Shown here piece by piece: positions 22,194 to 32,360 of a stretch of 61,968 nucleotides of DNA. Both the position numbers and the translations under genes were made by a program. How positions within the stretch are numbered: position 1 is the first letter of the stretch; every line of letters begins with the position of its first letter. This DNA is from Chara braunii (Eukaryota > Streptophyta > Charophyceae > Charales > Characeae), in contig BFEA01000254.1 in NCBI GenBank assembly GCA_003427395.1, positions 156,386 through 218,353 of the forward strand, in the 5' to 3' direction. Under the pieces are notes generated by a model. It saw only the letters and a list, made by a program, of their open reading frames with translations, was not told the origin of the DNA and searched no databases.

Positions 22194-22784
22194 TTAAAAA
22201 AAAAAAAAAAAAAAAAAAAGTCGCGTATCGCGTTCATCATGTCTATTTCCAGTAGGCGTGTTAGGTGACGCTTGCACCAAATCGCTTAAGGCTTTCCCTA
22301 AATAGGGCAGGTAGTGGCTTCCTCTCCGATTCTCTATGTTGGCCTCGGCGCAGCACTTGGCGAATGCGAAAAAGACAAACTATTGTTGCGGGCGTATGTA
22401 GCCGCGTTCTAGCGGAAGATGCATTTATTTTTTTATTTACCTTTGGGCCTCCTCGCTGGACCACTCGCGGAATGCCAAAGTCGAGGACGAAGAGGAGATG
22501 TCGTATTTGTAGACAGACAGGGGTTGGAACGGCAAGGCCTATACAATTTTGCGGTCGGCATATGCCTCTGTGTGTGTTGCAGTTGGGCCTCAGAAGGCAA
22601 CCAATGGAAACTGGGTGTGGGCTTTTTGCCGCACCGCTCGCCGAAAGCGAAAGGACAAACACGAGCAGGAGAAAAGAGAGAAATAAACAAAGAAAGGCAA
22701 AAAAAAAAAAAAAGGGGGGGGGGGGGGGGGGGGGTAAAAAAGTGTGTGTGCATGTGCCGTGTGGGGGTGCGAACCCCCCAAAAA

Positions 22785-22835
<51 letters not shown>

Positions 22836-23010
22836 GGGGGGGGGGGGGGGGGGGGGAGGAACCAAGAAAGGAAGGAGAGGAAGATGTTAGTGTGAAGAGC
22901 ATAGTGCGTATTTGAAGGGTCTGTTATCTTTTAAGGAGATTGTCATAGGAATCTTTGGCCTGCGGATGTGATGGCTGCCTATGTTTAGAGGGACGTGTGA
23001 GTGTTGTGCT
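22194..23010. repeat. Poly-A/poly-G tracts with M4-like remnants
   Basis: Around 22346 a segment GGCCTCGGCGCAGCACTTGG followed by CGAAAAAGACAAAC resembles the M4 MITE interior, and 22620-22670 has a second weaker match. A14 then G-runs at 22700-22734, and A-runs with a G-run at 22780-22856, are homopolymers whose lengths cannot be trusted. No gene seen. Confidence 0.55.
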
Positions 23011-23109
23011 GGGGCTAGGTCCCACTTACACGAATTAAGCGACATTGACCGTAGATAACAAAGATCAACTGCCAGAATCTCTTAATCTGTGCAAGTGGGA
23101 CCTGGCCCC
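23011..23109. mobile_element. MITE family M5, copy 2
   Basis: 29-bp inverted ends at 23011-23039 (GGGGCTAGGTCCCACTTACA...) and 23081-23109 (...GCAAGTGGGACCTGGCCCC), about 4 mismatches, around a 41-bp centre. Same outer sequence as the copy at 20423. Non-coding. Confidence 0.8.
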
Positions 23110-23233
23110 TGTGTAAGACAGAGGACACCACCTTCAGAGGCTTTTATAAGATCATCATCAGATCACTAGCTCCTCATCCACATACCACATATCAAATCAT
23201 TCAGTAAACGAAGCAGGCAAGCATCTCCTGTAC

Positions 23234-23398
23234 TTAAACCACCAGTACTCTTCCTAGAGTCGCGCCAGTTAATGCGCAAAGATTTTAGGAAATGTACGGG
23301 CCACTACAGGAGCGCCCAAATTCATCCAACGAGAAACGTTTCTAGTCTTTTTTTTTTTCCCCTCCGGCCGATAGCTGGATCAAGTACTGGTGGTTTAA
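23234..23398. mobile_element. TTAA MITE, family M1, copy a
   Basis: TTAA at both borders (23234-23237, 23395-23398) with inverted ends ACCACCAGTACT / AGTACTGGTGGT. The interior (ATTTTAGGAAATGTACGG, CGTTTCTAGT, CGGCCGATAGCTGG) is the reverse-orientation match of copies at 57283 and 58709. A TTAA duplication is the hallmark of piggyBac-type transposition; no transposase is encoded. Confidence 0.9.
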
Positions 23399-23485
23399 AA
23401 TCTGGATCAGGCAGCAGAGTAGCTGAGAGGAGCAAGCGGGGCAAGCCACTACTGTATACAAGTCACACACCCCATTCAGAGTGCT

Positions 23486-23595
23486 TACCCTCTTCACCCG
23501 AATAGAACGCCCCGTCATTATCGCAGCATCTGGACGGAAAGTTGGGCCAAATGCAGCCATGATGACCGGGCGTTCTATTCGGGGTGAAGACGGTA
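23486..23595. mobile_element. TA-flanked MITE, family M2, copy a
   Basis: Near-perfect palindrome: TACCCTCTTCACCCGAATAG at the left and its inverse ATTCGGGGTGAAGACGGTA at the right, GAACGCCC/GGGCGTTC inside, then GCAGCATCTGGACGGAAAGT and its partner. TA dinucleotides border it, as for mariner-like insertions. Other copies at 28502 and 35123. Confidence 0.85.
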
Positions 23596-24779
<1,184 letters not shown>

Positions 24780-25965
24780 CTACCTCTCTAGTACGTCTGC
24801 TACAGATAGACTACCACAGCTTCTGCTGCTAGTACTGCTGCTGCTACCGTCTTCACGCGAATAGAACGCAGATAGACTACTACGGCTTCCGCTGCTAGTA
24901 CAGCTGCTGCTGCTGCTGCTACCGTCTTCATCCGAATAGACCCGGTCATCATATCCGTATTTGGTGCAATTTTCAGTCCAGATGCTGCGGTTGCTACTGT
25001 CTTCCCCAGAACACAACGTACCTGCCTGAAAAGATAGTCTGTGTACATTCATTATCAGGGTGCTAGTCTGTGTAAATTCGTTGTCAGGGTGCGTTATGTT
25101 TGGGGGAACAGCGCTGCTGCTGCTGCTTGCTGCTGCTGCTGCAATAGCGATTTCATTTCGTAATCCGTACAGACATGGCTGAAGGTCTGAAGCAGCCTCC
25201 CCTCAACATGACGCACCCTCATTTTGCCTGTATCGGACTGGAAAGATAGTTTGTATACGTTCATTATCAGGGTGCGTTGTGTTCGGGGGGGAAGACGCTG
25301 CTGGTGCTACTGTCTTCCCCCGAACATAACGCACCCTCATTTTGCTGCTGCTGCTGCTACCATCTTCCCCCAAACATAATGCACCTTCATTTTGCCTGCA
25401 TTGGACCGGAAAGATAGCTTGTATACGTTCGTTATCAGCGCACCGTCATTTTGCTGCTGCTGCTACCGTCTTCCTCCAAACATAATATACCCTCCTTTTG
25501 CCTGTATCGGTTCGGAAAGATACCTTGCATACGTTCATTATCAGGGTGGGTTATGTTCGGGGGAAGAAGCTAGTGCCGCGACCGTCTTCACTGGAATAGA
25601 GGTCATTATAGCTTTCTGTAATTGGTCCAACTTTCAGTCTAGATACAACTATACTGACTGGGCGCTGCTGCTGGTACTGCTACCGCTGTGTAATTGGTCC
25701 AACTTTCAGTCTAGATACAACTATACTGACTGGGCCGCTGCTGCAAGTACTGCTACCGTCTTCACCCGAATTGAACGCAGGTCGGTCATTATGTAATTAG
25801 GGCCACTTTCAGTCCAGATACAACTATACACTGACAGGGCGTTCAGTTCGGTCATTATGTAATTAGGCCCACTTTCAGTCCAGATACAACTACACACTGA
25901 CAAGGTGTTCTGTTTGGGGGGCGTTCTGTTCGGGCTGCGAGGGTACTGCTGCTCCTGCTCCTGCG
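24780..25965. repeat. Nested cluster of M2 and M3 MITEs separated by CTG triplets
   Basis: At least eight partial or whole palindromic units in 1.2 kb. M2-type ends (ACCGTCTTCACCCGAATAGA and variants) lie near 24847, 24932, 25590 and 25758. M3-type ends (CTTCCCCCGAACATAACGCA and variants) lie near 25003, 25100, 25200, 25310, 25362 and 25468. Many begin right after CTGCTGCTGCTAC, so the triplet repeats and the TA target are adjacent. The frames read as poly-Ala/Ser and are not genes. Confidence 0.8.
25464..25572. mobile_element. TA-flanked MITE, family M3, most complete copy
   Basis: TACCGTCTTCCTCCAAACAT at the left, inverted GTTATGTTCGGGGGAAGA at the right, with CCTGTATCGG..GGAAAGATA and ATACGTTCATTATCAGGGTG inside. 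M3 shares its outermost ~10 bp (TACCGTCTTC) with M2 but has a different interior, as expected for two non-autonomous families moved by one transposase. Confidence 0.75.
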
Positions 25966-26440
25966 GCTGCTGCTGATAAAGAAATTGGATCGGTGGTTGC
26001 GATTTCGTTTCGCGCTTCCAGAATTCGAGGTGTCAGGCCCGCGGCGCGGGTGCCCATGTACTGGCGCCTTAAGTCCCTCTGGGCCAACAATGAGGGTTAC
26101 CCAGTCTAGGGGGATACCTTTTCTCTCCAGTTTGAAGAATCTGGCTTCCTGGTGTGGGAGTTGACCCAACTTATCCTTCAGGTGGAGCTCCACCGACATC
26201 CAAGAGTTCGGCTGATCGTCCCATAGATCTCCAACAGTGGAGACCCCTTGTTGAATTCATCCATCTCATCCCATAGTATTACCGGTTTTGGCATCTGCTG
26301 GGATGGGAAGACCATCCAGCATCCAGGCCTCTGCTGTTCGGGTTGTCGAAGAGGTGCTGTCCTTTCGACCGCTTCTTTTGTTGTTGGAGATCTCAGAGGG
26401 GGGTTTCACTTTCTTCCATGCTGAAATGACCTCTCTCCAG

Positions 26441-27804
26441 AAAGTTTTTTTTTTAATGGGAACCAAGCTCCAATCTATTCGTGGGGAGCAACACGTGCTG
26501 GGAACCGGGCCCAGCGTCCAATATAGAAAATTACATAAGATTTTGAAAAAAATTGAGAATTTGGAGTACCGGGGCCACTACCCGGCTTTGGCTAAGAGCT
26601 AGATAAAGAGATACAAACAAGCTACCGAAAATAGGCAAAAATTCAGGAACAGACTCAGACCCCCTTCCGTCCTCATTGCCTCACTCCGGCAAGTCTTACT
26701 GCAGCAGAGCCACCATCTCTGCTGCTGCTGTACCCTATTACCATCCTACCAGCTAGCCCCCTCACTAGTAGGACGCTTGATATCCAACCTTCTTCTCCCA
26801 CTCACCTAGGCAAAGTTTCAGGAAACGTCTCGAAACCCCCCATCCATCCTCTTTACCTCACTCGGGGAAGACTTACTGCAGCAGAGCCACCATCTCTGCT
26901 GCTGCTATACCCTATTTCCATCCTACCAGCTAGCCCCTTCACTGGTAGGACGCTTGATATCCCGCCATCTACTTCCAACACCAACCAGCGTCGTTCTGAC
27001 GGCAGATTTATGAGTATAACAGCATCTCGAGACCACCAGAAGCAACTGAAAGACAATTTTGAAGGTTTGGGGTACCAGGGCCATTACCCGGCTTTGGCGA
27101 AGGAAAATTGGAGCCAGATTAAGAATTACTATTGCAAAATTCAGAAAATAGGCAAGACTTCAGGAAACGCCTCAGAAAACCCCATCCATCCTCTTTACCT
27201 CACTCCGGCAAGACTTGCTGCAGCAGAGCCACCATCTCCGCTGCTGCTGTACCCTATTTCCATCCTACCAGCAAGCCCTCTCACTAGTACGACGCTTGTT
27301 ATCCCACCCTCTACTTCTCCCACTCACGCAAGCAAAAGTGCAGAGAACGTCCCAGAACCCCCCATTCATCCTCTTACCTCACTCCGGCAATACTTACCGC
27401 AGCAGAGCCACCATCTCCGCTGCTGCTGTACCCTATTTCCATCCTACCAGCTAGCCGCCTCACTAGTAGGACGCTTGATATCCCACCCTCTACTTCCAAC
27501 ACCAGCCAACCGCGACGTTCTGTCATAGAACCACCGCAGATCAATGAATATAACTACATCAGAGAAGCCTACAGTGAGTGGCAAGAAGCCCCCAGAATCC
27601 TGAAGCGATCAAACTTACTCATGAAAAATGAGAACCCATTGGGATTATCTGGAAGCCGATATAAACAAAAACCTGCTGCCCCAATGCTATCAACCGATAT
27701 CCTACGGCTGCCTCGACCCACATATCCAAGATACCTTCCAGACCTCACACCCCCAACCGCTGGGTTACAGGGCGGCGTGACCCACCCCAGCTCCGACCCG
27801 CGTC
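26441..27804 (-). mobile_element. Retroposon-like insertion within LINE fragment E
   Basis: Lies exactly between two LINE codons. Its left edge on the plus strand is a T10 run, that is, a poly-A tail for an element in minus orientation. Weak border similarity (TCCAGAAAGT / TCCTAAACT) may be the target duplication. Inside are a ~175-bp tandem repeat (26640-27510) and, at 27541-27775, a plus-strand open stretch (INEYNYIREAYSEWQEAPRI..., LPRPTYPRYLPDL) of unknown nature. Confidence 0.5.
26640..27510. repeat. Four diverged ~150-180-bp tandem units
   Basis: Each unit contains CCTCACTC(C)GGCAAG.CTTACTGCAG, CAGAGCCACCATCTC, TGCTGCTGTACCCTATT, CCATCCTACCAGCTAGCC, CACTAGTAGGACGCTTGATATCC and a TTCTCCCACTCAC or TTCCAACACCA end. 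Units start near 26680, 26857, 27205 and 27380. A second, longer-period element (GGCCACTACCCGGCTTTGGC at 26570 and 27080) links units into pairs, suggesting a higher-order duplication. Confidence 0.8.
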
Positions 27805-28060
27805 GTCCTAAACTCGATGATGATGCGCTTATTGATGAAACAGTCATGGAAGATTGCTACCCAAACATCAGACATCTTGTTAAGTTCCCATTCTTCTGCC
27901 AGCAGAATTTCTGCCATGGCCACCCAATCCGCATTGTTTCCTTTCTCCGCTACCTTCTCTACCCACTTGCTCAATAGTGCTAAATTTTGGGTCTCCGGAT
28001 CCAACAGCCGTAAACCCCCTTCCTTCCGGGGTCTGCATTTCTTTTTTTTTAGCTGCATGA

Positions 28061-28501
28061 TCTTTTTTTTTTTTTTTTTTTTTTTTTTCCTTTCGTGTTT
28101 TAAAAAACAATGCTAGATTCATCACTCAAATCCTTCATCATCTTTCAAATTCTTTCAATTCACCTTCACTACCCAGCTACGACTACTCCTAATAAGGCTT
28201 ATACAGGGGACCCCTGCGAACATAGCTTTGTTGTCTCCCTCCAGCCATCAGAGGGGATGCATGTTGCCCCCCACCCCAACCATGGTGGTCAAGGCTGGGG
28301 TGGGGCTGCTGGATTTTTTTTTATTTTTTTTTTTTCCTTAGCTTCATCATCTCCAATCTTGGTCGCGTTGGCTGTGTGTTTGCTGGGTGAGGCAGGAGCA
28401 GGAGCAGTAGTAGTAGAAGTACAGATAGCTGCTGCTCCTGCTACTGCTCCTGCTGCTGCTGCTGTTGCTACCCCTACTGCTACTGCCACTGCTGTGACTA
28501 C
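28061..28501. other. T-run and CTG/CTC triplet sequence, no gene
   Basis: T-run 28063-28088, T-runs 28315-28335 and imperfect (CTG)n/(CTC)n from 28425 up to the M2 copy. Open frames here are triplet translations. Confidence 0.7.
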
Positions 28502-28615
28502 TACCATCTTCACCCGAATAGAACTCACTACGGGCATTATAACTGTGTATTTGGGCAACTTCCTGTCTAGATACAGCTGTAAAGATCGGGCGTTCTATTC
28601 GGGTGAAGAGGGGTA
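28502..28615. mobile_element. TA-flanked MITE, family M2, copy b
   Basis: TACCATCTTCACCCGAATAG at the left and its inverse CTATTCGGGTGAAGAGGGGTA at the right. Its right part from 28576 onward, with following sequence to 28813, is repeated without a single difference at 45500-45737, next to a sequencing adapter. Confidence 0.85.
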
Positions 28616-28939
28616 GTGCCGCTGCTGCTGCCGCCTGGTAGACACTGCTGCTGTGGTGGGGGTTGGAAATCATATAATCATCATTTTTTGACTTTTTTGG
28701 TAAATCCAGGAACGCTGAAGACTGGGGAGCTGTTTGCACCATATGTCATGAGTTAGCAGTGACTTCAAAGTTGTGGTTTCTTCCTCCCTTTTTTTTTTTT
28801 TTTTTTTTTTTTTGTGCACCTTCTGTACGGCATGCATCTGAGGTAGGAGGGATGGGAAACATTCGATTCGGTTGCAATATAGTGGGGATGGGGGGGTGCT
28901 GATGTTGAAAACTCAGATTCGTGTTCTCTCTTTTTTTGT
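28616..28939. other. Unassigned spacer with T-run
   Basis: Contains a T-run 28790-28813 that ends the segment duplicated at 45500-45737. No coding or repeat family recognised apart from this. Confidence 0.6.
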
Positions 28940-29760
28940 TGCGATTGAAAATGCACCCTAAGAGACCATGTTTCGAGGTCACCGGTTTGATTCCGTCTGG
29001 TTGCGGGTAGATCAGGGCCCAACAAAAACTATGTACAGTGTACAAGCGGAGCAACCAGCCAGGAGAAGTCACCGGGATGATGGTGTCTGCGTGGATGCTG
29101 CTGCCTGCAGAGGATCTCACGGATGTCGAAGAGCTGACGAGTAAGACCTTGCTGCAACCGTGCTGCGGTGGGCTGAATGTCACGGACACCGGGTCACGGT
29201 CGCAGTGGTAAAGGCATCCGGTTGTTATGGCCGAGGTCACTGGTGCGATTCGGTCTGGCTGCGGATTGATCAGGGCCCAACAAAAACGATCTACAGGGGT
29301 ATACACGAAGGGACTAATCTGACGCAGGCTGCATGCAGACAGACTAAGATGATTGCGTATGTGGAGGTTCTTTCACCGGTTTGTGGTGGTTCTTTCACCG
29401 GTTTTATTCCGTCTGGTTGCGGGTCAATCAGGGCCCAACAAAAACTACCGAAAGAATGATCCGACGCGGGCTGCATCCAGACAAACTATAAGATGAACTG
29501 CATGTGCGGCGGTTCTCTGGAACCGAAGAGGTCTGTCTGAGTAAATCCGTGAACGAACTCGTTCGAGGTCAGGAGGATCAGTCAGGGCCCAACGAAAACT
29601 ATCTACAGGGGTGGACAGGAAGGACTAATCCGTCATGGGCTGCATGCAGACAGACTATAAGATGAATTGCATGTGTGGCGGTCCTTTGGAGCTGAAGAGG
29701 CCTGTCTGAGGAAATCCTTGAACGAACTCGTTCGAGGTCTGTTTTTGCATCGGACGGAAA
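28940..29760 (+). repeat. SINE-like cassettes with tRNA-type boxes, tandem 169-bp repeat
   Basis: At 29190-29290, GCAGTGGTAAAGGCATCCGG and GGTGCGATTCGG are spaced like box A and box B of a tRNA, followed by ATCAGGGCCCAACAAAAAC. The tail motif CAGGGCCCAAC(A/G)AAAACT recurs near 29015, 29275, 29430 and 29585. The last two cassettes repeat with a 169-bp period (CTATAAGATGAA.TGCATGTG at 29486 and 29655; GAACGAACTCGTTCGAGGTC in both). This looks like a tRNA-derived SINE amplified locally. Confidence 0.6.
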
Positions 29761-30059
29761 CCATTAGTATTCCGTTCACCAGGTACCTCAGGGTTGGGTC
29801 TCCTTACTTAGCCCTGGGGTCTGTGATGACTGTCTTGTCTACTAGGGGCTGTCCATCAAGATAGGTTGAGAGATGGATAGCTTGAGTGTGCTTGAGGGCT
29901 GCGCCAGGAGGCATGTGGAGCTTAGAGAAGGGTTGGCAAGGCAAGACTACTGACTGTTTCCCATCCATTTTCATGTACTATGGATGGAAACTCTGACACC
30001 ACACGTCATGCTGGCGCATGGAAGAATGCGAAAGTTGAAGGAGTTCCTGAATTTTCTTG
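29761..30059. other. Unassigned; nothing recognised
   Basis: About 300 bp. On the minus strand a short open stretch around 29790-29875 (LSTYLDGQPLVDKTVITDPRAK) looks protein-like but is isolated and unidentified. Confidence 0.4.
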
Positions 30060-30720
30060 GTAGAGGCAACTTCGTTGCACTTAGGATCGTCTGTATTAAG
30101 GGTCTTTGCTTGACATGATCGGTATGATTCTCCTTTTTAACAAAAAGAAAATCATTTGTCAAACACTGGTAGAGACAACTTCGTTGCACTTACGATCGTC
30201 TGTAGTAAACCACCACCACCAGTAGCTACCACGTTTTCAGGCATTGACGGGGAGGGTTATTAAGAGTCTTTGTTTTACATGATCAGTATGATTCTCCTTT
30301 TCAACAAAGAAAGGACATGCAACGAAAAACGAAACGAGTGCATCTTCCTGCAGAAAATGGCCAGGTTCATCGGTTTGCTATAAATAGTAACGAGTGTATT
30401 TTGCCACCTTTCGTGGGCAGATGCACCCGTTTCGTTTTCGTTTCGTGTGCCGTGTGGCGAGACCCAAAATCATTTGTAAAACACAGGTACAGGCAACTTC
30501 GTTGCACTTAGGATCGTTTGTATTAAACCACCACCACTAGTAGCTACTGGGTTTTCAGGCGTTAACGAGGAGGGTGAATCGGTGTGCTGCGCGGGTCGAT
30601 ATGCATTTTGCATCAGAGGGGGCCTAAGACCCCTTGGGGTACTGGTGGATTTAAGGGTTTTTGTTTTGCATGATCAGGATGACTCTCCTGTTAACTAAGA
30701 AAAAAATGATTTGTAAAACA
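30060..30720. repeat. Three tandem cassettes, the middle one carrying a MITE
   Basis: Each cassette contains GGCAACTTCGTTGCACTTA (or GACAACTTC...), GATCGT.TGTA.TAA, a TTTGTTTTACATGATCAGTA-like segment, TTCTCCTTTT.AACAAAGAAA and ATCATTTGT.AAACAC. Units 2 and 3 also share ACCACCACCA..AGTAGCTAC and TTTTCAGGC.TT.ACG. Unit 2 is lengthened by the M4 copy at 30313-30465. Confidence 0.75.
30313..30465. mobile_element. M4 MITE copy in tandem cassette
   Basis: Inner arms AAAAACGAAACGAGTGCATCT and AGATGCACCCGTTTCGTTTT are inverted copies; the right end is GTGTGGCGAGACCC, the M4 terminus. It is bordered by AAA on both sides (30310-30312 and 30466-30468). The neighbouring cassette has the empty site with AAA once. 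Its left terminus is degenerate. Confidence 0.75.
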
Positions 30721-31062
30721 CACACATGTCGCATTCACGGAGATTTCTCAACGGCCTGTGGAGTAGAAAGGGGGTCGCCAGGAGACATGTAGAGCTTAGA
30801 AGGAAGAATCGTTGAGGGGCCGCATGAGCGCAGGAGAGAGCGTTAGGAGTGGCATCACTCCGCAGAGGCATCATCATGAAGGGCAGTGAGGTTTTTCAAA
30901 GGGAGTAGGTGCTTGAAGGCAAAAGATGTGACCTAGCTTGAATCGCGACGAGATGGGTGGGATTGCGGGGTCTATACCTGTATTGAGTGGTCAGGGTTGT
31001 TGTGACGGATTGGATAGGGCAGGTGTGGACCCTGCCTCGCGGTTGGCAGGGTACATTGCATC
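30721..31062. other. Unassigned; nothing recognised
   Basis: About 340 bp with no repeat family or convincing frame identified, ending at an A24 run. Confidence 0.4.
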
Positions 31063-31086
31063 AAAAAAAAAAAAAAAAAAAAAAAA

Positions 31087-31313
31087 TGATGATTTGGTCC
31101 CCTTTCACTAAAAGGGCAATCAATGCTGGGGCCGTACTAGGTAAGGCTGCTAAGCTGAGAAAGGAAGCCTTTTATTATGCAAAAGGTATGGGATACGCGG
31201 TAGCCTATTACCAGCAGGCGCTGGTTCCCACCAATAGACTGGAGCCATCAAATGATGGTCCCACGACCCGAGAGGTGCTCATAATATCATCCTTGGAGTG
31301 GTGGGCCACGTAA
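31087..31313 (+). CDS. Short open frame between two poly-A runs, unidentified
   Basis: From ATG 31087, 75 codons read IWSPFTKRAINAGAVLGKAA, then KLRKEAFYYAKGMGYAVAYY and a short tail to a stop at 31311. Composition is protein-like and unlike the surrounding low-complexity frames. A-runs flank it at 31063-31086 and 31321-31340. I do not recognise the peptide; it may be a retroposed fragment or chance. Confidence 0.25.
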
Positions 31314-31516
31314 GGTGTTAAAAAAAAAAAAAAAAAAAAAGCAGGGGATTGCTCCACTGCCAAAGAGGCAACATCCCACAGTCGTAGACATCTTTTTTTT
31401 GAAAAGAACTAAAACGAATTGAAAACAACAACTGTGGGTCCTCTGCATCAACGGTAGAGGAGGCGTAGTAGGGTGCAAAAACAAAACTACTTGTCTTTTT
31501 ACAGCTCCACAGCGAC

Positions 31517-31672
31517 AAACGTGGTAGGTGTAGGTCACCAAATGGCCTGCCAGCATGTTCGTTTGTGGGGAAAAGATCAGCAATATAGTCCCAAACGTGG
31601 TAGGTGTAGTTGATGAAATGACCTGCCGACCTGCCAGCGTGTTCACGAAATGACCTGCCAGCGTGTTCGTTT
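31517..31672. repeat. Short tandem duplications (ACGTGGTAGGTGTAG...)
   Basis: AACGTGGTAGGTGTAG followed by CCTGCCAGC.TGTTCG recurs two to three times (near 31520, 31594 and 31650). Confidence 0.7.
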
Positions 31673-31689
31673 TTGACATTTTTTTTGTT

Positions 31690-32080
31690 TGTTTTGAAAC
31701 GGAATATGGTCCCTAACTTTATGGTTGCATTAGTGGCTTCATTGGGATTTGAACTCATGTTCTGTTGACCAACTGTTACAAGCGAGCACTGTACACTGTT
31801 GTATGCCATTCAGCCACACGGGCTGGTTTCATCAGACACTCTTGTTCCGTCATGGTGCTGGCCGTCTGTCTCGTAGTACGTGGACTGATGGGACTTATCT
31901 TTTTTGTTTAGTTTTTCGAAAGGGAATAAGGTCCCTAACTTGTGGTCATGCGAGTGGCTTCATTGGGATTTGAACTCGTGTTCTGTTCACTAACTGTTAC
32001 AATCAAGCACTGTGTACTGTATGCCATTCGGCCACACGGGCTTGGTGTCATCAGGCAGTCGTGTTCGTTCGGGGGGGCGT
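31690..32080 (-). mobile_element. tRNA-derived SINE family S3, two tandem copies
   Basis: On the minus strand both copies (about 31700-31850 and 31925-32070) read GCCCGTGTGGCCGAATGGCA then, ~45 nt on, GAGTTCAAATCCCAATGAAG: box A and box B of a type-II-like tRNA with a long middle. The copies are ~85% identical, and after the box B side share GGGACC.TATTCC. Extra bases in the anticodon/variable region argue against a functional tRNA. Confidence 0.65.
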
Positions 32081-32225
32081 TTTGGTAAAAAGTGCGTGGA
32101 CCCCACTGTCTTCTGGGCCTTTGGCAGTGGGGTTGTCTTTCCGAAGATAGTACGCCATCGCAAATGGGTGGTTGTAATGAATTGACCAAAACTCCGTATG
32201 CTGTTGCAACCCTTCATCGGGCATC

Positions 32226-32360
32226 GGGCATTGCTCCAGCACTGGTTTTTTTTTTTCAAAAATGCAAAAAATAATAAAAATGGCGAGTGCATCTTTCCAC
32301 CTTCACCCCAAAGATGCACTCACAATTCAAACTTGTTTCGAGAGTAGTGCAGCACGGCCT
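32226..32360. mobile_element. M4 MITE copy
   Basis: Left end GGGCATTGCTCCAGCACT, right end AGTGCAGCACGGCCT, with GGCGAGTGCATCTTT and AAAGATGCACTCA as inner inverted arms. ATC occurs immediately outside both ends (32223-32225 and 32361-32363), a candidate 3-bp duplication. Confidence 0.7.

Larger units (their letters stand above)
25900..28060 (-). mobile_element. LINE fragment E (ORF2 post-RT region), split by an insertion
   Basis: Minus strand 28058-27805 reads EGGLRLLDPETQNLALLSKWVEKVAEKGNNADWVAMAEILLAEEWELNKMSDVWVAIFHDCFINKRIIIEF, aligning with LINE C GGLGMVDPGRRNCAMLARWV...REWSLQRKADVW...KLKFEF. It resumes at 26452 with FWREVISAWKKVKP (C: FWQAVLKAWARVKP) and, at about 26150, FKLERKGIPLDWVTLIVGPEGL. 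It is a 5'-truncated or sheared LINE of the same family. The break between EF and FW holds a ~1.35-kb insertion. Confidence 0.75.

Noticed and set aside
20987-22255. 422-codon plus-strand frame and 276-codon minus-strand frame
   Set aside because: Most of each lies in the 665-N gap; the rest is microsatellite.
22265-22915. 216-codon frames with poly-Lys/poly-Gly
   Set aside because: Produced by A- and G-homopolymers; frame depends on uncertain run lengths.
26640-27510. CRISPR-like array
   Set aside because: Units are long, diverged, without short identical repeats and unique spacers; eukaryotic tandem repeat.
28347-28742. 131-codon minus-strand frame with Ser-rich stretch, also at 45469
   Set aside because: Composed of an M2 MITE plus CTG triplets; the second copy is the adapter-linked artefact.
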